The translations under genes were made by a program, and so were the position numbers. The notes below the pieces were generated by a model. That model made no database searches and had not been told where the DNA came from. It saw nothing but the letters and a program-made list of their open reading frames with translations. A stretch of DNA of 64,000 nucleotides from Pseudomonadota bacterium (GTDB taxonomy: Bacteria > Myxococcota_A > Polyangia > GCA-2747355). Positions within the stretch are counted from its first letter, which is position 1; each line of letters begins with the position of its first letter. The stretch covers positions 62,001-126,000 of the forward strand of contig JADJDT010000042.1 in NCBI GenBank assembly GCA_016702545.1. Direction: 5' to 3'. Shown one piece after another: positions 52,274-60,071 of this stretch.

Positions 52274-54061
52274 ATGGAACGAAGCTGGTGGTGGAAAGCG
52301 ATCGGTCATCTGCTGCTGATCGTCGTGGCGGCCGTCTATCTGGTCCCCACGCTGATCGGTGAGGAGCGGCTGCCCGGCTGGTACAACAAATACGTCAAGG
52401 CCAAGCTCCAGCTCGGTCTCGACCTGCAGGGCGGCATCCACCTGGTGTACGAGGTCGAGGTCGACAAGGCGGTCTCCGACAAGACGGATCGCCTGGCGGC
52501 GGACATCGAGGAGCGGCTGCTCCGCGACAAGAAGCTGCCGCGCGTGGAGGTCAGTCGCGAAGGTCGTGACGAGATCGCGGTGCGCTGCGTCAGCGCCAAG
52601 GATCTGGGCCAGATCGACCGCACCTTCCTCGCCGAGTTCCGCAGCAACCTGGACGAGGTCGGCCGCGACGCGGCGACGAACACGCTGCGGCTGCGGCTCA
52701 ACCCCAAGTACGTCGAGGAGGTCGGCGAGTACGCCATCCGCCAGGCGGTCGAGACGATCCGTGGCCGCATCGACGAGTTCGGCGTGGCCGAGCCGACGAT
52801 CTTGCGCAAGGGCGGCGACATCGTGGTCGAGCTGCCCGGGCTGACGCGGCGCCACTTCGACCGCGTGAAGCGGCAGATCGGGCGCACGGCGCAGCTCGAG
52901 TTCAAGATGGTCGACGACGAATCGGATTTTCTGGCCCGCGCGGGGGAGAAGCTGCCGGCCGATGGTCCGATCAAGGTCCGGACGGAGACCTACGACGGCA
53001 AGTCCCACGGCGCCGTGACCTACAGCTACCTCGAGTCGCGCGACAAGCGCGCGCTGCGCCAGTTCCTCGACCAGCTCAAGCTGCCCAAGGATCGCGAGAT
53101 TCTGCTCGGCGAGGAGTTCGCCAAGGACGAGAAGGGCAACCGACTGCCCGACAAGATCTGGAACACCTACTTCGTCAAGCGGCGCACCGAGCTGACCGGC
53201 GAGTACATCAGCGATGCGCAGGTGATGTGGGAGGACCGCACGGGCCGTCCCGAGGTCTCGCTGACCTTCGACCGCACGGGCGCCGAGGTCTTCGAGCGCC
53301 TCTCCGGCGACAACATCGGTCGGCGGATGGCGATCGTGCTCGACAACAGCATCAACTCGGCGCCGGTGCTCGAGAGCCGCATCGGCGGCGGGCGGGCGCG
53401 CATCACCCTCGGTGGCCTGCGCAGCCCGCAGGAGCTGCAGGAGGAGGCCAACGATCTGGCGGCCGTGCTGCGGACCGGCGCGCTGCCGGCGCCGCTGCGC
53501 AAGACCTTCGAGAGCCAGGTTGGGCCGACGCTCGGGAGCGACACCATCAAGCGCGGTGCTGCGGCCTTCGCCATCGGCGCCGGGGCGATCGTCTTGTTCA
53601 TGCTTTACTACTACCGGCTGGCCGGCTGCTTCGCCGACATCGCGCTGTTGATCAACATGCTCTTCGTGCTGGCGCTGATGGCCGGCTTCCACGCCACGCT
53701 GACCTTGCCCGGCATCGCCGGGTTGGTGCTCACGCTCGGCATGTCGATCGACGCCAACGTCCTGATCAACGAGCGCATCCGCGAGGAGATGCGCTTGGGT
53801 AAGACCGCGCGCGCCGCCGTCGAGGCGGGCTACGCGCGGGCCTTCTGGTCGATCTTCGATTCGCAGCTGACGACGGCGATCGCGGGCATCGTGCTGCTGC
53901 AATATGGATCCGGGCCGATTCGCGGCTTCGCCGTGACGATGCTGATCGGCATCGCGACCTCGATCTTCACCGGCGTGTACGTGACCCGACTGCTCTTCGA
54001 TCTCTACGTGGTCAAGGCCAGGCCGAAGATCATCAGCGTCGGACTGCCGCGGACGGTTTGA
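52274..54061 (+). CDS. secD: Protein translocase subunit SecD
   Basis: Proton-driven partner of SecYEG that pulls exported proteins out at the periplasmic face. 595 aa: TM1 (HLLLIVVAAVYLVPTLIG), the P1 head starting LQLGLDLQGGIHLVYEV, REGRDEIAVR, YAIRQAVETIRGRIDEFGVA, and five C-terminal helices with ALMAGFHATLTLPGIAGLVL, TLGMSIDANVLINERIREE and FDSQLTTAIAGIVLLQYGSG (acidic residues of the proton path). ATG 52274 is 74 nt after yajC. SecF begins 13 nt later. Confidence 0.96.
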   Translation: MERSWWWKAIGHLLLIVVAAVYLVPTLIGEERLPGWYNKYVKAKLQLGLDLQGGIHLVYEVEVDKAVSDKTDRLAADIEERLLRDKKLPRVEVSREGRDEIAVRCVSAKDLGQIDRTFLAEFRSNLDEVGRDAATNTLRLRLNPKYVEEVGEYAIRQAVETIRGRIDEFGVAEPTILRKGGDIVVELPGLTRRHFDRVKRQIGRTAQLEFKMVDDESDFLARAGEKLPADGPIKVRTETYDGKSHGAVTYSYLESRDKRALRQFLDQLKLPKDREILLGEEFAKDEKGNRLPDKIWNTYFVKRRTELTGEYISDAQVMWEDRTGRPEVSLTFDRTGAEVFERLSGDNIGRRMAIVLDNSINSAPVLESRIGGGRARITLGGLRSPQELQEEANDLAAVLRTGALPAPLRKTFESQVGPTLGSDTIKRGAAAFAIGAGAIVLFMLYYYRLAGCFADIALLINMLFVLALMAGFHATLTLPGIAGLVLTLGMSIDANVLINERIREEMRLGKTARAAVEAGYARAFWSIFDSQLTTAIAGIVLLQYGSGPIRGFAVTMLIGIATSIFTGVYVTRLLFDLYVVKARPKIISVGLPRTV

Positions 54062-54074
54062 GGGGAGATACGCG

Positions 54075-55271
54075 ATGCCGCAATGGATCAAGCCGGGCAC
54101 GACCTTCGAGTTCTACGGCACGCGCCGCCGGGCCTACGCCATCTCGTGGGGGCTGACCGTGGCCTCCCTCGCCATGCTGGGCGTCAACGTCCTGGTGCGC
54201 GGATCGGCGCTCAACTACGGCACGGACTTCACGGGCGGCTCTCAGCTGCAGGTGCAGTTCACCCGTGCGGTCAGCCCTTCGCGGGTGCGCAGTGCCCTCG
54301 AGCAGGGCGGCTTCGCCGGCAGCGAGGTCGTGGCCATGGCGGGTGGGGCGGGGCCCAACACCTTCATGCTGCGGATGGGTGAGGTGTCGGTTTGCTCGGA
54401 CGCAGAGCGCACCAAGGCGAAGGCCGAGCTGCAGCGCGCCTTCGGCCGGCCGATCGCCAAGCTCGAGCACAAGGAGGGCAGCGACAAGCTCTATGTCGTG
54501 CTGTCCTCGGCCAGCGATGTGACGAAGAAGGACGCCGAGGACGCGGCGGTGGGCAAGATCGAACGCGCCTTTGCGGCGGCCGGGGTCGACGTGCAGCAGG
54601 TGCGACTCTTCGGCCGAGCGCGCGATCGTGCGTTCGAGGTCAGCCTCGGCGGGCTGGGCACCGCGGTGGAGCGGGCGCTGAACAAGGCGCTGGGGCCGGG
54701 CAGCGTGGGGGATATCCCGCAGGTGGAGACGGTGGGCGGTCGCATGGGTCGCCAGCTGCGCGACAGCGGCATCAAGGCGCTGATCTACTCGATGCTGCTG
54801 ATCCTGCTCTACATCACGCTGCGCTTCGATCTGCGCTATGCGCCCGGCGCGCTGGTGGCACTGGTGCACGACGTCGTGATCACGGTCGGTGTGTTCGCCT
54901 TGCTGTGGCACGAGTTCTCGCTGTCGGTGGTGGCGGCGTTGATGACGATTGCCGGTTACTCCGTCAACGACACGATCGTGGTCTTCGACCGCATTCGCGA
55001 GGACGCCGCGCGGCTGCGCGACCGGAAGTTCGACCGGGTGGTCAACGCGGCGATCAATGAGACGCTGAGCCGCACGCTGCTGACCTCGCTGACGCTGGTT
55101 ACCTGTCTCGCGCTGTGGTTGCTCGGCACCGGCGCGATTCGCGAGTTCGGCTTTGCGCTCTCGATCGGTATCGTGCTCGGCACCTACTCCTCGATCTTCG
55201 TCGCCAGCCCGATGGTGGTCTTCCTCAACGAGCGCTTTGGCACGATCGGCCGCCAGGCCGCGGCCCGCTAG
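54075..55271 (+). CDS. secF: Protein translocase subunit SecF
   Basis: 398 aa. RAYAISWGLTVASLAMLGVN (TM1), YGTDFTGGSQLQVQF (the conserved DFTGG), and five C-terminal helices with DLRYAPGALVALVHDVVITV, MTIAGYSVNDTIVVFDRIRE and SRTLLTSLTLVTCLALWLLG. The periplasmic part is longer than in E. coli SecF. Forms the SecD-SecF complex. ATG 54075; recJ starts 19 nt downstream. Confidence 0.96.
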   Translation: MPQWIKPGTTFEFYGTRRRAYAISWGLTVASLAMLGVNVLVRGSALNYGTDFTGGSQLQVQFTRAVSPSRVRSALEQGGFAGSEVVAMAGGAGPNTFMLRMGEVSVCSDAERTKAKAELQRAFGRPIAKLEHKEGSDKLYVVLSSASDVTKKDAEDAAVGKIERAFAAAGVDVQQVRLFGRARDRAFEVSLGGLGTAVERALNKALGPGSVGDIPQVETVGGRMGRQLRDSGIKALIYSMLLILLYITLRFDLRYAPGALVALVHDVVITVGVFALLWHEFSLSVVAALMTIAGYSVNDTIVVFDRIREDAARLRDRKFDRVVNAAINETLSRTLLTSLTLVTCLALWLLGTGAIREFGFALSIGIVLGTYSSIFVASPMVVFLNERFGTIGRQAAAR

Positions 55272-55290
55272 GTCCCAAGGAGCGCGCCAG

Positions 55291-57042
55291 GTGCCGGCGG
55301 GAGGGGAGGCCGGTCGGGGCTGGTGGCTGCATCCGCCGGCCGGGGAGGTGGCCCTGGCGCTCGCCGCGGCGCTCGAGCTGCCCTTGTCCGTGGCCCAGGT
55401 GCTCTGCAACCGCGGCTTCGGCGAGCTGGAGCGGGCGCGGCGCTTCCTCGAACCCCGTCTGGCGCAACTCACCCCTCCCACCGAGATGGCGGGCCTGCAG
55501 CTCGGCGTCGATCGGCTGGCGCATGCGGTACGGCGCGGCGAGCTGATTGGCGTGTTCGGCGACTATGACGTCGACGGCGTCAGCGCGGCCGCCGTGCTGG
55601 GCGACTACCTGCGCGCGTGTGGGGCGACCGTGCGGCTGCGCGCGGCGCGTCGCGACGAGGGCTACGGGCTGCATCCGGCCCAGGCGCGTGAGCTGGTCGA
55701 TGCGGGCGCGCGGGTGCTGCTGCTGGCGGACTGTGGCACCGCGGACCGAGACGCGGTCGAGGCGGCGACCACGGCCGGCGCCGACGTGGTCGCGATCGAT
55801 CATCACCGCGTGCTGGCGGGCGACTGGCCGGGACTGGCGCTGATCAACCCCCAGCGCCCCGACTGCGGCTTCGCCTACAAGGGACTGTGCTCGGCGGGGC
55901 TGGCGTTCTACTTCACGGGGGCCCTGCGGCGCGTGTTGGCCGACGAGCGGCAGCAGCTGCCGGATCCGCGTGCCGGGCTCGATCTGGTGGCGCTCGGCAC
56001 GGTGGCCGACGTGGCGCCGCTCGACGGCATCAACCGCATCCTGGTGGCCTGCGGGCTGGCGCGGATGGCCGAGACGACGCGGCCGGGCCTGCGCGAGCTG
56101 CTGCGACTGGCTGACCTCGAGGGGCGCGCGGTCGGCGCCGAGGACGTCGCCTGGCGGCTTGGACCGCGGCTCAACGCGCCCGGAAGGCTTGGCGACGCGG
56201 CGTTGGCGCTGGAGGCGCTGGCCGAACGTGACGTCGGACGGGCGGTGGCCGCGGCGCGGCGCTGCGATGCGCTCAATGGCGAGCGCAAGGCGCTGCAGGA
56301 GCGACTGCTGGCCGAGGCCCGGGCGCAGCTCCAAGCGCAGGGCGAGCGCAGCTTTCATCTGGTCGCCAGCGAGGGCTGGCACCCGGGGGTGATCGGCATC
56401 GTCGCCGGGCGGCTCGCCGGTGAGCGGCGGCGTCCGGTGGCGGTGGTGGCGATCGAGGGCGAGCTGGGGCGCGGCAGCGTGCGCAGCGTCCCGGGGCTCG
56501 ACCTGGTGGAGGTGCTGGGCGCGAGCGCCGGGGCGCTCTTGCGCTTCGGCGGTCACGCGGCCGCGGCCGGTTTCAGCGTCGAGCGGCGACAGCTGCCGGC
56601 GTTGGCCGAGGCCCTCGAGCAGGCGACGGCCGGGCGCCTCGCCGCGCTCGAGGCGCCGCGGCTGTCGGTGGACGCCGTCGTCGGGCTGGAGATCATCGAT
56701 GAGCGCCTGTGTGCTGCCTTGGCGCGGTTGGCCCCCTTCGGCATGAGCAACGCCGAGCCGGTGTTTGCCGCGGCCGCGCTGGAGGTCCTGAGCGCCCGGC
56801 CGGTCGGCACAGGACACCTCGCGCTGACGCTGCGGCAGGGTGAGGGACGTCCGCAGCCGGCGATCGCCTTCGGCTTCAATCGGCCGCCGCCCGCCGTGGG
56901 CGAGCGCGTCGACGTCGCCTTCGTGCCCGAGCTGGACACCTATCGCGGTCGCGGGCCGCGCCTGCGCGTGCAGGCGCTGGTGCCGGCGGGCGAGGGGATC
57001 GGCGCGGGCGTTGCGGGCCACGCGGTACGCGGGATCGGCTAG
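55291..57042 (+). CDS. recJ: Single-stranded-DNA-specific exonuclease RecJ
   Basis: 5'-3' ssDNA exonuclease for recombination and mismatch repair. 583 aa. DHH-superfamily motifs: FGDYDVDGVSAAAVL, LLLADCGTAD, AIDHHRVL, ALGTVADVAPLDGINR; DHHA1 part WHPGVIGIVAGRLAGERRRP, LLRFGGHAAAAGFSVERR; and an OB-like C-terminal domain. GTG 55291 gives a family-like start with AAGGAG upstream. Cotranscription with secDF is common in related genomes. Its TAG stop (57040-57042) lies in the hairpin element. Confidence 0.94.
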   Translation: MPAGGEAGRGWWLHPPAGEVALALAAALELPLSVAQVLCNRGFGELERARRFLEPRLAQLTPPTEMAGLQLGVDRLAHAVRRGELIGVFGDYDVDGVSAAAVLGDYLRACGATVRLRAARRDEGYGLHPAQARELVDAGARVLLLADCGTADRDAVEAATTAGADVVAIDHHRVLAGDWPGLALINPQRPDCGFAYKGLCSAGLAFYFTGALRRVLADERQQLPDPRAGLDLVALGTVADVAPLDGINRILVACGLARMAETTRPGLRELLRLADLEGRAVGAEDVAWRLGPRLNAPGRLGDAALALEALAERDVGRAVAAARRCDALNGERKALQERLLAEARAQLQAQGERSFHLVASEGWHPGVIGIVAGRLAGERRRPVAVVAIEGELGRGSVRSVPGLDLVEVLGASAGALLRFGGHAAAAGFSVERRQLPALAEALEQATAGRLAALEAPRLSVDAVVGLEIIDERLCAALARLAPFGMSNAEPVFAAAALEVLSARPVGTGHLALTLRQGEGRPQPAIAFGFNRPPPAVGERVDVAFVPELDTYRGRGPRLRVQALVPAGEGIGAGVAGHAVRGIG

Positions 57043-57089
57043 GACGAAAACAAGCGCCCTTTGGCGCGAGCCGTTTGTTTTGGGCCTAG
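57039..57089. repeat. 51-bp CTAG-bounded hairpin
   Basis: CTAGGACGAAAACAAGCGCC and, reversed, CTAGGCCCAAAACAAACGGC form an 18-20 bp imperfect stem around CTTTGGCGCGA. The left CTAG includes the recJ TAG. Same arms as the 28474 element. It can fold into a strong terminator-like hairpin, with TTTGTTTT on the descending arm. Confidence 0.85.
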
Positions 57090-57105
57090 GGCGGCAAGCG
57101 GAGGG

Positions 57106-57393
57106 ATGATGCGAACGCCTGCGGAGGAGCGAGCCGACGATCGAAACGAGGACCAGCCGGAGCAGCTGGCGGGCCCGATCGTCTTCGATCACCACTTGGC
57201 GCGGCGCCGGCGCGCGCTGCGACCGGCCCTCGTCCATCTCGTCTCGCTGGTGATGATGCTCGGTGGACTGGCGCTGCTGGTGCTCTACCAGGAGCGGTGC
57301 ACCGCGCAGGTGGTGCGCGCGATCGACCTGGTCGCGCAGCCTCCAGGGCCCCCGGCGGGTCCGCCGCCGCGGGCCCCGGATCGGGCGCGGTGA
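57106..57393 (+). CDS. Small single-pass membrane protein
   Basis: 95 aa with an acidic N-terminus, one helix (LVHLVSLVMMLGGLALLVLY) and a short Pro-rich tail. ATG 57106 (or 57109) has GGAGGG just upstream. The stop overlaps the lpxB start (GTGA), so it is translationally coupled to lpxB. Function unknown. Confidence 0.65.
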   Translation: MMRTPAEERADDRNEDQPEQLAGPIVFDHHLARRRRALRPALVHLVSLVMMLGGLALLVLYQERCTAQVVRAIDLVAQPPGPPAGPPPRAPDRAR

Positions 57394-58496
57394 GCGCGGC
57401 GCTCAACGTCTTTGTCTGCGCGGGTGAGGTCTCTGGCGACGGCGCGGCCGCCGCGGTCGTGGCCGAGCTGCGAGCGCGCTTACCCGGCGTGCGCTGCTGG
57501 GGTGTCGGTGGCGCGGCGCTGGACGCGGCCGGTGTCGAGTTGCTGGCGCGCAGCGAGGATCTGGCGGTCGCCGGGTTGAGCGAGGCGCTCGCTTTGCTCC
57601 CGCGCGTGGCCGCGCTGCGCTGGCGCCTGGAACGCGCCTGGCGCGCCCGTCGGCCCGACCTGGCGCTGCTGGTCGACTACCCGGGCCTCAACCTGCGCCT
57701 GGCCCGCGCGCTGCGGCGCGCCGGCGTGCCCGTGCTCTTCTACGTGGCGCCCCAGCGCTGGGCCTGGCGGGCCGAGGGCGCCGCGCGGGTGGGGCGCGAC
57801 ACCGAGGTCCTCGCGGTGGTGCTGCCCTTCGAGGTCGACTGGTACGCGAGACACGGCGTGGTCGCGACCTTCGTCGGCCACCCCGCGCTCGATCGCCCTG
57901 TGACGCTGTCGCGCCGCGCGACCCGCCAGGCGCTCGGCATCGACGGCGAGCGGCCGCGCGTGGCGGTCTTCCCCGGGTCGCGGCAACACGAGCTCGAGCG
58001 GCACCTGCCGCTGCTGCGCCGGGCCTTCGAGCGCCTGCCGGGCGTCGAGCCGCTGGTCGTGCCCGCCACGGCGGCGCTGGCCGCGCGCTGTCGCCGGCTG
58101 GTGCCGACCTGGCGTCAGGTCGAGACGGCGCAGGCCCTCGCGGTCGCCGATGCGGCGCTCTGCAAGGCGGGCACGGTCACGCTCGAGGCCGCCCTGGCGG
58201 GGGTGCCGCTGGCGGCCTTCTACCGGCTCTCGGCGCTGTCATACGCCGTGCTGCGCCGCGTCGTCGCCGTGCCCTACGTGGCTCTGCCGAACGTGTTGGC
58301 GCAGGCGCCGATCGTGCCTGAGCTGCTGCAGGGAGAGCTCACGCCCGAGGCGATCGTGGCCGTGGTCGCGCGGTTGCTGCAGCCACGTTATGCCGCGTGG
58401 CAGCGTGGGCGCCTGGCCGAGGTCGCCGCCGGCCTGGGACCGCCCGGTGCGGCGATCCGGGTGGCCGAGCTGGCGCAGCGCCTGATCGGGCGCTGA
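57390..58496 (+). CDS. lpxB: Lipid-A-disaccharide synthase
   Basis: Joins UDP-diacylglucosamine and lipid X into the lipid A disaccharide (GT19). 368 aa. VFVCAGEVSGDGAAAAVVAE, CWGVGGAALDAAGVEL, LVDYPGLNLRLARAL, FYVAPQRWAWRAEGA, VFPGSRQHELERHLPLL, CKAGTVTLEAALAGVPL and ALPNVLAQAPIVPELLQGEL are the family's signature segments. GTG 57390. The last bases CTGATCGGGCGCT are duplicated 23 bp further on (58506-58518), just before the PilZ stop. Confidence 0.95.
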   Translation: MSAALNVFVCAGEVSGDGAAAAVVAELRARLPGVRCWGVGGAALDAAGVELLARSEDLAVAGLSEALALLPRVAALRWRLERAWRARRPDLALLVDYPGLNLRLARALRRAGVPVLFYVAPQRWAWRAEGAARVGRDTEVLAVVLPFEVDWYARHGVVATFVGHPALDRPVTLSRRATRQALGIDGERPRVAVFPGSRQHELERHLPLLRRAFERLPGVEPLVVPATAALAARCRRLVPTWRQVETAQALAVADAALCKAGTVTLEAALAGVPLAAFYRLSALSYAVLRRVVAVPYVALPNVLAQAPIVPELLQGELTPEAIVAVVARLLQPRYAAWQRGRLAEVAAGLGPPGAAIRVAELAQRLIGR

Positions 58497-58516
58497 CCGC
58501 GCAGACTGATCGGGCG

Positions 58517-59134
58517 CTAGCCTCGCGTCAGGCGGCGCACCATCTCGCGCAGGCGCCGCGAGCCGCCGCCGTCGCGATAGATGAAGCTGATACCGTAGCC
58601 GTTGGGCTTGACGTTGGAGATCTGGCTGGCGATGGCGACGGCCTGGGCGCCGCCGGGCGTCGTCAGCTCGACGACGATGTCCTCGCCGACATCGAGCGCG
58701 TCGTCGGTCAGGAGCTGGGCCCCACCGATGCTGATGTCGCGCAGCCGGGCCTTGCGCTGGTCTGTGGAGTTGATGAGGCGCCAGCGCACGCCCAGCTCGA
58801 TCGGCAGCCGCGCGTGCCGGCGCTTGATCGCGCCCTTGACCTGGCCGGTGGCCACGGCCAGCAGGAAGTCGCGTTTCTCGCCATCATCCTTGCTGAACGC
58901 GACCATCGCGCCCGCGCGCACCCCGAGGCGCGGTAACGCCGTGCGCCAACTCAGCACGGTGCCGCGCAGCAGCGTCTTGTTCGGCAGATCGGGGAAATGC
59001 ACCTCGACCAAGACCTCATCGTCACGCTCGAGCGGCAGCGTCGTGGCGCAGAACATTCCGCCCGTCGGCAGCTCGGCGTTGTACGCCTGGAGGAACGAAT
59101 GGTTGTCGCGAAAACGAGCCTTCAGTAGATGCAT
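58517..59134 (-). CDS. PilZ-domain protein, probable c-di-GMP receptor
   Basis: 205 aa. An N-terminal PilZ-like domain (residues 1-95, HSFLQAYNAELPTGGMF) precedes a canonical one: KRRHARLPIELGVRW holds RxxxR and ARLRDISIGGAQLLTDD holds DxSxxG, the two c-di-GMP contact motifs. YGISFIYRDGG and a basic C-terminal helix end the protein. ATG 59134. It stands alone, divergent from the DPM1-like gene and convergent with lpxB. Which system it controls is not evident. Confidence 0.88.
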   Translation of the reverse strand: MHLLKARFRDNHSFLQAYNAELPTGGMFCATTLPLERDDEVLVEVHFPDLPNKTLLRGTVLSWRTALPRLGVRAGAMVAFSKDDGEKRDFLLAVATGQVKGAIKRRHARLPIELGVRWRLINSTDQRKARLRDISIGGAQLLTDDALDVGEDIVVELTTPGGAQAVAIASQISNVKPNGYGISFIYRDGGGSRRLREMVRRLTRG

Positions 59135-59344
59135 GACGCCAACACCTCACGCGCAACGCCTGTACCATAGCATACCAAGGCGCATGACCTCATTTTTTCG
59201 GCCCGGCGCTGGGTGGACTGCCCTCGCCACGGCCGTCCGAGTCCTTACACCTAGAAGCCGTTTCGTTCAAGTCGGAGCAGCTCGCCGGCAGAGCGTGGCC
59301 GGCGGCCGGATTGCTGTTGCTCGCCGTCGGGCGGAATCCGTATC

Positions 59345-60070
59345 ATGCCGCGCATGGCTGCTGACGCGCTGGTCATCGTTCCGACCTACAACGAGCGCGA
59401 GAATCTCGAGGCGCTGACGGTCGAGATTCTGCGGCAGCTCCCGACGGCCGATATCCTCGTGGTCGACGATGGCTCGCCGGATGGCACGGGGGCGCTCGCC
59501 GACGCGCTGCACGAGCGCGATCCGCGGATCGAGGTGCTGCACCGTCCGGCGAAGTTGGGGCTGGGGACGGCCTATCTCGCCGGCTTCCGCCATGGCCTGG
59601 CCCGCGGTTATGCCTACCTGATCGAGATGGACTGCGACTTCTCCCACGATCCGAAGTACCTGCCGGTGTTGCTGGAGCGCGCGCGGGCCGGCGCCGATCT
59701 GGTGCTCGGATCGCGCTATGTGGCCGAGGGCGGGACGCGCAACTGGAGCTGGGGCCGGCGCGCGATCAGCCGCGGCGGCAATCTCTACGCGCGGGCGGTG
59801 CTGGGCCTGCCGGTGGACGATCTGACCGGCGGCTTCAAGTGCTTTCGACGGGCCGTGCTCGAGCAGATCGGCCTCGACGAGGTGCGCTCCGAGGGCTACG
59901 CCTTCCAGATCGAGATGACCTATCGCGCCTGGCGCCGCGGCTTCCGCATCGAAGAGCTGCCGATCGTCTTCGTCGATCGCCGGGTCGGCCAGTCGAAGAT
60001 GTCGCGCCGCATCGTCGGCGAGGCGGTGTGGATGGTCTGGCGCGTGCGCTGGGCGTTGCGCCGGGGTTGA
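59345..60070 (+). CDS. DPM1-like polyprenyl-phosphate glycosyltransferase
   Basis: GT2 enzyme making a polyprenyl-phosphate sugar (mannose or glucose). 241 aa: ALVIVPTYNERENLEALTVE, ILVVDDGSPDGTGALADALH, GLGTAYLAGFRHGLARGYAY, EMDCDFSHDPKYLPVLL, LVLGSRYVAEGGTRNW, DLTGGFKCFRR. It lacks C-terminal membrane helices, like soluble DPM1 forms. ATG 59345 (ATG 59354 also possible). msbA follows 1 nt after the stop. Confidence 0.9.
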   Translation: MPRMAADALVIVPTYNERENLEALTVEILRQLPTADILVVDDGSPDGTGALADALHERDPRIEVLHRPAKLGLGTAYLAGFRHGLARGYAYLIEMDCDFSHDPKYLPVLLERARAGADLVLGSRYVAEGGTRNWSWGRRAISRGGNLYARAVLGLPVDDLTGGFKCFRRAVLEQIGLDEVRSEGYAFQIEMTYRAWRRGFRIEELPIVFVDRRVGQSKMSRRIVGEAVWMVWRVRWALRRG

Positions 60071-60071
60071 T

